Part shown: positions 16,545-24,817 of the stretch, piece after piece
Layout of the letters: every line of letters starts with the position of its first letter
Position numbering within the stretch: position 1 is the stretch's first letter
From: RBG-16-66-20 sp035308765
GTDB taxonomy: Bacteria > Pseudomonadota > Gammaproteobacteria > Burkholderiales > SG8-39
Reading direction: 5' to 3'
Assembly (NCBI GenBank): GCA_035308765.1
Contig: DATGGA010000002.1
Span: forward strand, 1-28,236
Length of the DNA stretch: 28,236 nt
Translations under genes and position numbers: made by a program
The notes under the pieces: generated by a model
What the model saw: the letters and a program-made list of their open reading frames with translations, nothing else
Database searches by the model: none
What the model was told of the DNA's origin: nothing

Positions 16545-18389
16545 TCAGATCCCCGGCAGCACCAGCGTAAAGGTGCTTCCCTTGCCGTATTCACTCTGCA
16601 GCAGGATGCGGCCCCCCATCGCCTCGGCCAGCTTCTGGCTCAGATGCAGGCCGAGTCCGGTGCCTTCCTGCGCCCGGCGGTGCGCGCTGTCCACCTGCGA
16701 GAACGCGACGAACAGCCGCGCCTGGTCCTCGGGGCGAATGCCGTCGCCCGTGTCGGATACGCTGATCTCAATCGTCTTGTCGTTCTCCTGCGTGCCGCGC
16801 GCGCAAGTGACGCGCACGGCCCCCTTCTCGGTGAACTTGATCGCGTTGTTGATCAGGTTGAGGATGATCTGGCTGAATGCGCGGCGGTCCGTGCGCAGCA
16901 ACAGATCTTCCCCCGGCACTACGAGTTCCAGCGCCAGTCCCTTGGCATCCGCGAGCGGGCGCAGCGAGCCCGTGGCGGTTCGGAGCCATTCGGCGCAGGG
17001 CGTTGATTCGAAATTGAGCTCGATTTTGCCTGCCTCGATCTTGGCGAGATCCAGCAGGTCGTTGATGAGCGAAAGAAGGTGCTTGCCGCTCGATTGCACT
17101 GTCGCGAGCTGCGACTCCTGGTCGGCGTTGAGCGGCCCGGGCAGCTTCATCAGCAGCGTGCCGGTGAAGCCGATGATCGCGTTCAGGGGCGTGCGCAATT
17201 CGTGGCTCATGGTCGCCAGGAACCGGTCTTTCGCCTGATTGGCGCGCTGCAGCTCCAGGTTCTTCTCCCTCAGCGCGCCCTCGAAGCGCTTGCGCTCGGT
17301 GATGTCGCGGATCGCGCTCGACACCAGCGTGCCTTCTTCGGTTTCGAGCGGGCTCAGGCTGATTTCGATCGGAAACTCCTCGCCGTCCTTGCGCCTGCCG
17401 AACAGCTCCAGGCCCACGCCCATGGGGCGCACCTTGGGATCGGCGAAGAAGCCGTTGCGATGGTTCGGATGCGTTGCGCGGAAGCGCTCCGGCATCAGCA
17501 TCTCGATGCGCTGCCCGATCAGCTCCGAGCGCGCGTAGCCGAACAGGGTTTCGGTCTGGGTATTGACCAGCACGACCTTGCCCTCGCGATTGACGATGAT
17601 GATCGCGTCGGGCGCCGATTCGAGCAGGCCGCGGAATTTCTGCTCCGCCTTTTTGCGTTCGGTGATATCCCGGATCGCGCTCATGACGAGCGTGCCTTCC
17701 TCGGTCTGCAGCGGGCTCAGGCTGATCTCCACCGGAAACTCGCCGCCGTCCTTGCGCAATCCGTACAGTTCCAGTCCCATTCCCATGGTCCGGGTGCGCG
17801 GCTGGGTAAAGTAGTGCGACCGGTGGCCGACGTGCGCGTCCCGGAAGCGCTGCGGCAGCAGCACCTCGATCGGCCTGCCCCGCAATTCGCCGTGGTCGTA
17901 GCCGAACAGCTGCTCGGCCTGGCTGCTGGAATAGACGATGCGGCCGGTCGGGTTCACCATGACGATGCCGTCGGGCATCGATTCCAGCAGGTCGCGAAAG
18001 CGCGCTTCCACCAGCTTCGCATCGCGCAGGACCCTCAGGTCGGTAACGTTCTTCTTGCTCCAGAGAACAAAATCGATCTCGCCACGCTTGTTCCGAACAA
18101 TTTTGCTGGAGGCACTGATATAGACCGCAGAGCCGTCCTTCCTTCGCCGGATCGATTCATAACTGGTGTGCCCCCTGTCTACCACATCGTGGACGATCTT
18201 GCGCTCCGCCCCGATCTGGTCGGCGGGAATGACGAGTTGTTCGAGGGTGCGGCCTACGGCTTCCGTACTGGCGTAGCCGAACAGCGCCTGCGCGCCCTTA
18301 CTCCAGTACAACACCTTTCCCTCCGTCGTGGTCGCGATGACCGCGTCGGGGCTTTCATCGATCAGCAATTTGTCGAATTCGAATTGCAT
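16545..18389 (-). CDS. PAS-PAS-PAS histidine kinase
   Basis: The 614-aa kinase has no membrane helix. Three PAS domains (about 1-118, 125-245, 250-365) precede HisKA with the phospho-histidine in MSHELRTPLNAIIGF (H396) and a HATPase_c domain with N box NLINNAIKFT, G1 VSDTGDGI and G2 GTGLGLHLS. PAS2 and PAS3 are close duplicates. The ATG at 18389 is preferred because GGGGG lies just upstream. An in-frame ATG at 18533 would add 48 residues from AT-rich DNA that overlaps the promoter of the divergent gene. It heads the operon with the two response regulators. Confidence 0.93.
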   Translation of the reverse strand: MQFEFDKLLIDESPDAVIATTTEGKVLYWSKGAQALFGYASTEAVGRTLEQLVIPADQIGAERKIVHDVVDRGHTSYESIRRRKDGSAVYISASSKIVRNKRGEIDFVLWSKKNVTDLRVLRDAKLVEARFRDLLESMPDGIVMVNPTGRIVYSSSQAEQLFGYDHGELRGRPIEVLLPQRFRDAHVGHRSHYFTQPRTRTMGMGLELYGLRKDGGEFPVEISLSPLQTEEGTLVMSAIRDITERKKAEQKFRGLLESAPDAIIIVNREGKVVLVNTQTETLFGYARSELIGQRIEMLMPERFRATHPNHRNGFFADPKVRPMGVGLELFGRRKDGEEFPIEISLSPLETEEGTLVSSAIRDITERKRFEGALREKNLELQRANQAKDRFLATMSHELRTPLNAIIGFTGTLLMKLPGPLNADQESQLATVQSSGKHLLSLINDLLDLAKIEAGKIELNFESTPCAEWLRTATGSLRPLADAKGLALELVVPGEDLLLRTDRRAFSQIILNLINNAIKFTEKGAVRVTCARGTQENDKTIEISVSDTGDGIRPEDQARLFVAFSQVDSAHRRAQEGTGLGLHLSQKLAEAMGGRILLQSEYGKGSTFTLVLPGI

Positions 18390-18595
18390 GCGCCCCCAGA
18401 TGTGGCGCGGACCACGCACTCTTGGTGTACGCACACCGTAGATGTACGTCACAACTGCACCGCAAATTGAGTCTAGTCTTTTCTGTTCATCTGAATGCGC
18501 TTTTGATAGATCATTACTGATATAATTGGACAAATAGATAACAAGTGAAAATATTCCACAAATTCAATGTTTTAGCGGACTTCCGGCGCCACCAC
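18390..18595. promoter_or_regulatory. divergent control region between the kinase operon and the small winged-helix gene
   Basis: About 200 bp of AT-richer DNA. On the + strand an extended -10 (TGA followed by TATAAT, 18518-18526) predicts transcription starting near 18533 toward the small regulator. On the minus strand the kinase start at 18389 has a GGGGG ribosome binding site, but I cannot assign its -10 and -35 confidently. If the small gene starts at GTG 18545 instead of ATG 18596, part of this stretch is coding. Confidence 0.5.
18518..18526 (+). promoter_or_regulatory. extended -10 promoter
   Basis: TGA directly followed by a perfect TATAAT. TTGATA at 18503-18508 is too close (12-bp spacer) to act as a standard -35, so the extended -10 would carry recognition. 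It points at the small winged-helix gene. Confidence 0.55.
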
Positions 18596-18859
18596 ATGCC
18601 GTTCGTCAAAACCCTCGAAGACCTCGACATCATCTGGGAGATCGGCCTGCACCAGGAGGCCGGAGCGCCGACCACCTTGAAACTTTTGTTCCTGAAGGGG
18701 ATCGGTTCGGTCGCTACCGTGCAGCGCAGGTTGAGCCGGTTGAAGCGGCTAGGGGTGGTGCACCGGTCGCGCGCCACGCACGACAAGAGAATCGTCAAGC
18801 TCACGGTCGATCCGGCCTTGCTGCGGAAATTCCACCGGTTGTTCGCCCTGTTCAAGTAG
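18596..18859 (+). CDS. small winged-helix (MarR-like) DNA-binding protein
   Basis: The 87-aa product has a helix-turn-helix/wing arrangement: LKLLFLKGIGSVATVQRRLSRLKRLGVV as helices 2-3, then a basic wing HRSRATHDKRIVKLTV. The wing resembles the MarR signature DxRxxxxxLT (here HDKRIVKLTV). It lacks the long dimerisation helices of full MarR proteins, so it is a minimal winged-helix unit. GTG at 18545 could extend it by 17 residues. It is divergent from the kinase operon and might regulate it (inference only). The upstream extended -10 supports real expression. Confidence 0.75.
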   Translation: MPFVKTLEDLDIIWEIGLHQEAGAPTTLKLLFLKGIGSVATVQRRLSRLKRLGVVHRSRATHDKRIVKLTVDPALLRKFHRLFALFK

Positions 18860-18880
18860 CGCAACGCTGCGCCAGTTAGG

Positions 18881-19984
18881 CTAGCTGCTACCGGGCTTGC
18901 GCTCTTCGGGCAGGCGCACGACGTTGGCCGACGAAACTGCGGGACCCGGTGTCGGCGCCTCGATCTCTGCGGATTCTATTTTCTGGAATTGTTGCGAGAT
19001 TTTGCGGCTCGAGGTCTGCACGTCTTCCGCGTCCTGGTGCGCCTGGCGAATGTGGTCGGCGAGCTTCTTCATGCGCTCGTCGAACCTGCGGAAGTCGGCG
19101 CCCAGCCGGCCGAGCGCATCCTTGATGACGTGGATCTGCTTGCGCGTCTCGACGTCCTTTAGCACGGCTCTCGCGGTATTCAGCACCGCCATCAGCGTAG
19201 TCGGCGAAACGATCCAGACGCGCTTCGCCTGCGCGTAATCCACCACTTCGGCGTGGTAGGCGTGGATCTCGGCGAACACCGCCTCCGCCGGCACGAACAT
19301 GACCGCGCCATCCGAGGTCTCGTTCTCGATGATGTATTTGAAAGCGATCGCATCGACGTGCTTGCGCAGGTCGAGGCGGAACTGCTTCTGCGCCAGCGCT
19401 CTCTCAGCGTCGCCGCCTTCGAACATGCGGTTGTAATTTTCGAGCGGAAATTTCGAATCGACGCAGACCAGGCCGGTCGGCTCCGGCAGCCGCAGCGCGC
19501 AGTCGACGCGGGTGCCGTTGGACAGCGTGTACTGCATCTCGAACGCGTTCGGCGGCATCACGTTGCGCACCAGGGCTTCGAGCTGGACTTCGCCGAATGC
19601 GCCGCGCGATTTCTTGTCGCCGAGCAGTTCCTGCAGGCTCACCACGCTGCCGGTGAGCGAATCGATCTTCTTCTGCGCCTCGTCGATGGTGGCCAGGCGC
19701 TGCATCACGCTGACGAAGGTTTCGTTGGTCTTTTTGAAGCCCTCGTCCAGCCGCTCGCTGACCCGGTTCGAAATCTGGTCCAGCCGCGCGTCCAGCTTGC
19801 CTGCGATCGACTCCCGCAACTCGGTCAGCTGTCCGCCCAGCCGGTCGCCCTGCCTGGTTAGGCCATCGTGCAGGTCGCCCAGCATCTGGCGATGCTTTTC
19901 TTCCAGGGTTTTTTGAATCTTGAAAACGAGAAAAGCCGCCAAGGCAAGGCCGGCGGCCGCGACGATGAGAGCAATCTCAGCCAT
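18881..19984 (-). CDS. rmuC: RmuC-family DNA recombination-limiting protein
   Basis: RmuC proteins restrain recombination at inverted repeats and are predicted nucleases of the PD-(D/E)XK fold. The 367-aa product has an N-terminal membrane helix (3-20), a long coiled coil (about 22-150) and the RmuC domain with GAFGEVQLEALVRNVMPPNAFE, VDCALRLPEPTG and the putative catalytic strand VCVDSKFPLENY. Length is typical. The ATG at 19984 lies 8 bp after the ybbP stop and is preferred over a longer frame that runs back into ybbP. TAGAAT just before the ATG may give it its own promoter. Confidence 0.93.
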   Translation of the reverse strand: MAEIALIVAAAGLALAAFLVFKIQKTLEEKHRQMLGDLHDGLTRQGDRLGGQLTELRESIAGKLDARLDQISNRVSERLDEGFKKTNETFVSVMQRLATIDEAQKKIDSLTGSVVSLQELLGDKKSRGAFGEVQLEALVRNVMPPNAFEMQYTLSNGTRVDCALRLPEPTGLVCVDSKFPLENYNRMFEGGDAERALAQKQFRLDLRKHVDAIAFKYIIENETSDGAVMFVPAEAVFAEIHAYHAEVVDYAQAKRVWIVSPTTLMAVLNTARAVLKDVETRKQIHVIKDALGRLGADFRRFDERMKKLADHIRQAHQDAEDVQTSSRKISQQFQKIESAEIEAPTPGPAVSSANVVRLPEERKPGSS

Positions 19985-19989
19985 GGAAC

Positions 19990-19995
19990 ATTCTA
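19990..19995 (-). promoter_or_regulatory. -10-like hexamer before rmuC
   Basis: On the minus strand TAGAAT ends five bases before the rmuC ATG. Its first three bases are the TAG stop codon of the upstream permease gene. No Shine-Dalgarno sequence is present. Confidence 0.4.
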
Positions 19996-22503
19996 GACCG
20001 AGTCCCTGAGCGTGAGAGCCGGCGACGCGGAGAGGACTTTGCGCGCCGACAGCCAGGCGTTGAGCGACAGCAGCAGCACGCCCGCGAGCGGTCCGGCAAT
20101 CCACAGTCCGGCGCTGGGCGGCAGGTCGAGTTCGAAGACGCGGCGCGCGAGCAGCTGCCCTATCGCCGCGGCGCCGGCGGTAGCGAGCAGGCCGGCGAGC
20201 AGGCCCATGGCGAGGAACTCGACGCGCTGGCTGCCGGTCACCTGGGCACGCGAGGCGCCGTAGACGCGCATCACCGCGGCCTCGCGCCGGCGTTCGTCCT
20301 CAGTCGCGACCAGCGCCGAGTACAGCACCAGCAGCCCCGCTCCCAGAGCGAACGCGAACACGACCTGCACGGCCGAGATCACCCGGTCGACGATGCCCTG
20401 CGCCTGGCGCACGACGGCGCCGACATCGACCAGGGTGAGGTTCGGGAAACGCGCGGTCAGTTCGTTCATCTGCTGTTCCTTGCCCGGATCGAGGCGGAAA
20501 GCCGAGATGTAGCTCGCCGGAAAGCGCCCGATCAGGCTGGGGGGCCCAATGACGAAGAAATTTACCTTCATCGAATCCCAGTGCAGCTTGCGCACGGAGG
20601 TTATTCGTCCCACGAACGATTCGCCGCCGACCTTGAACGTCAACTCGTCGCCCATCGTCCAGCGGAGCGTTTTTGCGATGCCCGCCTCGACCGAGATTTC
20701 GTCCGAGCCGGGTGCGAACCAGCGGCCCTCGCTGACGGTGTTATACGCGGGCGGCCGGTCGGCGAACGAGAGATTGAATTCGCGCTCGACCAGGCGCCGT
20801 GCGCGTTCCTCGGTGAAATCGTCCTCGGAAACCTTCCTGCCGTTCACCGCGGTGAGGCGGCCGCGCACCATGGGATTGAAGTCCGGCACCGCGATGCCCC
20901 GGCCGGCAAAGAACGCCTTCACCTCGGCGAGCTGGTCGGGCTGGACGCCGAGCAGGAACCGGTTGGGCGCATCCGGCGGCGAGCTGCGCCGCCAGGCATC
21001 CACGAGATCGTTGCGGGTGAATGTGAGCAGCAGAACCGCGGTGAGCCCGAGCGCCAGGCTGGCCACCTGCACCGCGTTGCCGCGCGCATGCCGGCGCAGG
21101 TTCGCCAGTCCGTAGCGCAACGCGACGCTCCCGGCGCCGAGCCGGCGGGCGATCGGCCCGCTCGCCGCGAATCGCAGCCCGAGCCACGCCACCAGCGCGA
21201 ACGCAAGCACCGCGACGCCAAAGCCGCCGACGATGGTGATGCCCATCTGCAGATCTCCCGCCTGCCAGATGAGCAGGCCGGAGAGCGCCGCCATGCCGGC
21301 CGCGTACACTGCGATGGTGCCGCCCCTGGTCGAGCCGGACTCGCGGCGGATGACGTGCACCGCCGGCACGTTCTTCAGCTGCACCAGAGGCGGCAGCGCG
21401 AAGCCGAGCAGCAGCACGAGACCGACGAGGAATCCCTGCACCGCAGGCAGCAGCGAGGCCGCGGGCAGGTCGGCCCGCAGAAGTCCGCCGAGAATTTCCG
21501 CGATCAGGTTCTGCGCCACGTAGCCCGCGGCCGTGCCTGCGGCGCATGAAAACACGCCGAGCAGGATGAATTCCAGGCCGAACAGGGACAGCAGTTTCGC
21601 CTGCGTCGCGCCGTAGCAGCGCATCACCGCGCAGCCGTCGAGGTGCCGCTCGACGAAGCGGCGCGTGCCGAGCGCGATCGCGACTCCCGCGAGGATCGCC
21701 GAGAGCAACGCCGTGAGCCCGAGAAAACGCTGCGCGCGCTCGATCGCGCCGCGCACTTCCGGCCGCCCGTTCTCCAGGTTGTCGACGCGTTGGCCGCGCT
21801 CCAAGCGCGCCTTAGCCCAGGTTTCCAGCGCCGCGACCGGCTCGCGTGCGCCGGCCGCGTAGAGATGGTACGAGACGCGGCTGCCGACCTGCACGAGGCC
21901 GGTCGCCGGCACGTCGGCCAAGTTCATGAACAACCGCGGCGCGATGTTGAAAAAATTCACGCCGCGTTCCGGCTCCAGCGTGATGATCGCCGCCACTTTC
22001 AGCGTGGCGTCGCCGAGCTTCAACATGGATCCGACCGGCGCGGCGAGCGCGGTCACGAGGCGCTCCTCGATCCACACCGTGCCGGGCTCCGGTCCCGTTT
22101 TCGCCGCGGCATCGGGAGCATTCGGCGCAGGCGCGATGCGCAGGCGGCCGCGCAGCGGGTAGTTCTGCGTGACCGCCTTGACGCCCGCCAGTTGAGCGCG
22201 CTGCTCCGCGGCGTCCTTCACGTCGCCGTTGATCGCCATGCTGATGAAGGTCATCGCCTGCGCGCGCTCCAGGCCGCGGCGGGAAATCTCCTCCGCGATG
22301 CCCGGCTGCCACGGATGGTCGGAGACCAGCACCAGGTCCGCGCCCAGCAGCTGGTGCGCGTCGCGCACCAGCGCGCGGCTGACGCGATCGGCGAAGAAGC
22401 CGACGCTGGTGATGCTGGCCACCGCCACTACGAGGGCCATCGCCAGCACGCTCAGCTCCCCGGCCCTCCAGTCGCGCAGCAGCATGCGGAGCGATTGCTT
22501 CAT
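19993..22503 (-). CDS. ybbP: ABC transporter permease of the YbbP/FtsX family
   Basis: The 836-aa membrane protein pairs with the YbbA ATPase. It has an N-terminal helix (about 19-38), a large periplasmic region (40-250), a first FtsX-type helix bundle (about 265-385), further helices near 400-470, a second periplasmic domain (about 520-690) and a final FtsX bundle (700-830). This duplicated layout is that of YbbP, longer than LolC/MacB permeases. The substrate is not established; family members of this mechanotransmission type act on envelope lipids or hydrophobic compounds. The ATG shares one base with the ybbA stop (TGATG), so the two are translationally coupled. Confidence 0.9.
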   Translation of the reverse strand: MKQSLRMLLRDWRAGELSVLAMALVVAVASITSVGFFADRVSRALVRDAHQLLGADLVLVSDHPWQPGIAEEISRRGLERAQAMTFISMAINGDVKDAAEQRAQLAGVKAVTQNYPLRGRLRIAPAPNAPDAAAKTGPEPGTVWIEERLVTALAAPVGSMLKLGDATLKVAAIITLEPERGVNFFNIAPRLFMNLADVPATGLVQVGSRVSYHLYAAGAREPVAALETWAKARLERGQRVDNLENGRPEVRGAIERAQRFLGLTALLSAILAGVAIALGTRRFVERHLDGCAVMRCYGATQAKLLSLFGLEFILLGVFSCAAGTAAGYVAQNLIAEILGGLLRADLPAASLLPAVQGFLVGLVLLLGFALPPLVQLKNVPAVHVIRRESGSTRGGTIAVYAAGMAALSGLLIWQAGDLQMGITIVGGFGVAVLAFALVAWLGLRFAASGPIARRLGAGSVALRYGLANLRRHARGNAVQVASLALGLTAVLLLTFTRNDLVDAWRRSSPPDAPNRFLLGVQPDQLAEVKAFFAGRGIAVPDFNPMVRGRLTAVNGRKVSEDDFTEERARRLVEREFNLSFADRPPAYNTVSEGRWFAPGSDEISVEAGIAKTLRWTMGDELTFKVGGESFVGRITSVRKLHWDSMKVNFFVIGPPSLIGRFPASYISAFRLDPGKEQQMNELTARFPNLTLVDVGAVVRQAQGIVDRVISAVQVVFAFALGAGLLVLYSALVATEDERRREAAVMRVYGASRAQVTGSQRVEFLAMGLLAGLLATAGAAAIGQLLARRVFELDLPPSAGLWIAGPLAGVLLLSLNAWLSARKVLSASPALTLRDSV

Positions 22504-23183
22504 CAGGCCGCCATCCTCCCCGCAACCAGCCGGACAACCCGGGCGCAACTCTGCGCCAGGTGCTCGTCGTGCGTCACCATCACGAGCGTGGTGCCGGATT
22601 CGCGGTTGAGCTGGAACAGCAGCGCGATCACCGCCTCGCCGGATTCCGCGTCCAGGCTGCCGGTCGGCTCGTCGGCGAACAGGATCTTGGGCCGCACCAG
22701 GAAGGCCCGCGCCAGCGCCACGCGCTGCTGCTCGCCGCCTGAAAGATGCTTCGGATAGTGGGCGAGGCGGTCCGCCAGGCCGACGCGGCGCAGGATCTCC
22801 CCCGCCTTCGCTTCCGCCTCGGGGTCTTTCGCCAGTTCCAGGGGCAGCATCACGTTCTCCACCGCGGTCAGCGACGGCAGCAGGTGGAAGGACTGGAACA
22901 CGAAACCAACCGAGCGGCCGCGCAGCTCGGCGCGCGCATCCTCGTCGAGGCTGAACAGATCGGCGCCATCGACCTCGACCGTCCCGGTGCTGGGCGTATC
23001 GAGGCCGGCGAGAATGGCGAGCAGCGTCGACTTGCCCGAGCCCGAGGCGCCCACGATGGCAACCGCCTCGCCCGCCGTGACGCTCAGGTCGATTTCGCGC
23101 AGAATGACGAGGTCACTGGAGCCGCTCTTGACCGTCTTGCCGATGCCGCGCGCGCTGAGAATCTTTTTTTTGCTGTGTTCCAT
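22503..23183 (-). CDS. ybbA: ABC transporter ATP-binding protein YbbA
   Basis: The 226-aa nucleotide-binding subunit of the LolD/MacB class has Walker A GASGSGKST (about 42-50), Q-loop FVFQSFHLLPSL, signature LSGGEQQRVALARA, Walker B ILFADEPTGSLD and the H-loop MVTHDEH. It powers the YbbP permease encoded immediately downstream. Its first 14 codons overlap, on the opposite strand, the signal-peptide codons of tesA, so the promoters of these divergent genes must lie inside each other's coding sequence or be shared. Confidence 0.95.
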   Translation of the reverse strand: MEHSKKKILSARGIGKTVKSGSSDLVILREIDLSVTAGEAVAIVGASGSGKSTLLAILAGLDTPSTGTVEVDGADLFSLDEDARAELRGRSVGFVFQSFHLLPSLTAVENVMLPLELAKDPEAEAKAGEILRRVGLADRLAHYPKHLSGGEQQRVALARAFLVRPKILFADEPTGSLDAESGEAVIALLFQLNRESGTTLVMVTHDEHLAQSCARVVRLVAGRMAA

Positions 23184-23769
23184 GTGCCTGGCATTCGCGG
23201 CGTCGGCCGCATCGGGACAAACGGTGCTGGTTTATGGAGACAGCCTGTCGGCGGCTTACGGCATGCCGGAGCGCCAGGGCTGGGTGGCGCTGCTCGAACA
23301 ACGGCTGCAACGCGAGTACCCGGATTATAGCGTCGCCAACGCGAGCATCTCGGGGGAGACCACGGCGGGCGGCCTGGCGCGGCTGGACAAGGTCCTCGAG
23401 CGCACCAAGCCCGCGATCGCCATCCTCGAACTCGGCGCCAACGACGGCCTGCGCGGCTTGCCGGTGGCGGCGATGAAGCGGAATCTCTCCGTGATCATCC
23501 GGCGATTCCAGAAATCCGGCGCGAAAGTGCTGCTGGTGGGCATGCACCTGCCGCCCAACTACGGCGGGCCCTACACCGGGGCATTCGCGCGCGCCTATGT
23601 GGAACTGGCGAAGAGCCACAACGTCGCGCTGCTGCCTTTCCTGCTCGAGGGCTTCGGCGACAAGGCCGAGCTGTTTCAGGCCGACCGCCTCCATCCGACC
23701 GAGGCCGCGCAGCCCGCGGTATTGAACAACGTCTGGGACGCGCTCGCGCCGCTGCTCAGGAAAAAGTAA
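23143..23769 (+). CDS. tesA: multifunctional acyl-CoA thioesterase/esterase/lysophospholipase TesA
   Basis: Periplasmic SGNH hydrolase. The 208-aa product has a signal peptide (residues 1 to about 24, LCSMCLAFAASAASG) and the four SGNH blocks: VYGDSLSAAYGM (nucleophile Ser), SISGETTAGG, ELGANDGLRG and DRLHPTEAAQ (catalytic Asp and His). The ATG at 23143 is needed for a complete signal peptide; the later ATG at 23182 would leave only a stub. It is divergent from ybbA with a 41-bp overlap and overlaps convergent selD by 14 bp at its 3' end. Pairing of tesA with ybbAP is common in proteobacteria. Confidence 0.93.
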   Translation: MPRALRIFFLLCSMCLAFAASAASGQTVLVYGDSLSAAYGMPERQGWVALLEQRLQREYPDYSVANASISGETTAGGLARLDKVLERTKPAIAILELGANDGLRGLPVAAMKRNLSVIIRRFQKSGAKVLLVGMHLPPNYGGPYTGAFARAYVELAKSHNVALLPFLLEGFGDKAELFQADRLHPTEAAQPAVLNNVWDALAPLLRKK

Positions 23770-24805
23770 CCCTCGCCGCGCCGGCGGCCAACCGGCCAAC
23801 GCGCCGCGCATCGGCGAAGCCGCGCTTCGCGAACTCCGCGAGCACCGCTTTTTCCGCTTCCGGCGCACAGGCCACCAGCAGTCCACCGCTCGTTTGCGGA
23901 TCGGTGATCAGCTTGCGCCGCCATTCCGGCGTGCCGGCAGGCAGCGAAACGTCCGGGCCGTAGCCCTTCCAGTTCCGGTCCGAGGCACCGGTGGCGACGC
24001 CCTGCTTCACCCATTCCAGCGCTTCGTCCAGGACCGGCAGGTCCTGCAACGAAACCTCGGCCGACAGTTTGGAGCCGCGGCAGATTTCCAGCAGGTGGCC
24101 GGCGAGGCCGAAGCCGGTGACGTCGGTGAGCGCGTGCACGCCGGACATTTCCGAAAGCGCTTCGCCCGGAGTATTCAGCTTGGTGGTGGATGCGATCATC
24201 GCCGCGTAGCCTGCGTCGGAGAGCTTGCCCTGCTTCAACGCGGCGGAAAGAATGCCGACACCGAGCGGTTTGCCGAGTATCAGCAGGTCGCCCGCCTTCG
24301 CCGAGCTGTTGCGTTTCACCTTGTCCGGATGCACCAGGCCGAGCGCGACCAGGCCGTAGATCGGCTCCAGCACGTCGATCGAATGGCCGCCCGCGATCGG
24401 GATGCCGGCTTCGGCGCAGACCGATTCGCCGCCCGCGAGGATCCGTCCAATCACTTCCAGCGGCAGCTTGTCCAGCGGCATGCCGACCAGCGCGAGCGCG
24501 AAAATCGGCTTCGCGCCCATGGCGTAGATGTCGGAGATGGCGTTGGTCGCCGCGATGCGCCCGAAATCGTACGGATCGTCGACGATGGGCGTGAAGAAGT
24601 CGGTGGTGGCGACCAGCGCCTGCGTGTCGTTGAGTTTATAGACCGCCGCATCGTCCGCCGTTTCGGTGCCGACCAACAGCTCTTTGGGCAAGCCCCGGAT
24701 AGGCGTCGCCGCCAGCAGCTCGGTGAGAATGGCAGGCGCGATCTTGCAGCCGCAGCCGCCGCCGTGGCTGAAAGCGGTGAGGCGGATCTTCTCCGGTGCG
24801 TTCAT
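23756..24805 (-). CDS. selD: selenide, water dikinase SelD (selenophosphate synthetase; senC role)
   Basis: Makes selenophosphate from selenide and ATP. The 349-aa product begins with the active-site region SHGGGCGCK (C18, C20, K21, equivalent to C17 and K20 of E. coli SelD), so it is a Cys form. ATP/metal-binding aspartates lie in TADDAAVY and TTDFFTP, and ISDIYAMGAKP, AGGHSID, DVTGFGLAGH and TDPQTSGGLLV are all typical. It starts 9 bp after senA on the same strand. With senB and selU beside it, one SelD probably supplies both selenoneine and selenouridine synthesis. No selA, selB or tRNA-Sec is in the window. Confidence 0.97.
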   Translation of the reverse strand: MNAPEKIRLTAFSHGGGCGCKIAPAILTELLAATPIRGLPKELLVGTETADDAAVYKLNDTQALVATTDFFTPIVDDPYDFGRIAATNAISDIYAMGAKPIFALALVGMPLDKLPLEVIGRILAGGESVCAEAGIPIAGGHSIDVLEPIYGLVALGLVHPDKVKRNSSAKAGDLLILGKPLGVGILSAALKQGKLSDAGYAAMIASTTKLNTPGEALSEMSGVHALTDVTGFGLAGHLLEICRGSKLSAEVSLQDLPVLDEALEWVKQGVATGASDRNWKGYGPDVSLPAGTPEWRRKLITDPQTSGGLLVACAPEAEKAVLAEFAKRGFADARRVGRLAAGAARVTFS

Positions 24806-24811
24806 GCGGGC

Positions 24812-24817
24812 ATTCTA
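24812..24817 (-). promoter_or_regulatory. -10-like hexamer before selD
   Basis: On the minus strand TAGAAT ends six bases before the selD ATG and includes the TAG stop codon of senA. No Shine-Dalgarno sequence is visible. It may give selD a separate leaderless transcript in addition to read-through from senA. Confidence 0.45.

Noticed and set aside
18390..18533. Longer kinase N-terminus from ATG 18533.
   Set aside because: The added 48 residues come from AT-rich DNA containing the opposite-strand promoter, and the first PAS domain begins right after ATG 18389, which has a GGGGG ribosome binding site.
18860..18880. Short GCGCA/TGCGC inverted repeat between the winged-helix gene and rmuC as a terminator.
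   Set aside because: Five-bp arms without a T tract are too weak to call.
23756..24805. SelD as evidence for selenocysteine incorporation.
   Set aside because: No selA, selB, tRNA-Sec or UGA-containing selenoprotein is visible, and senB and selU already explain the need for selenophosphate.
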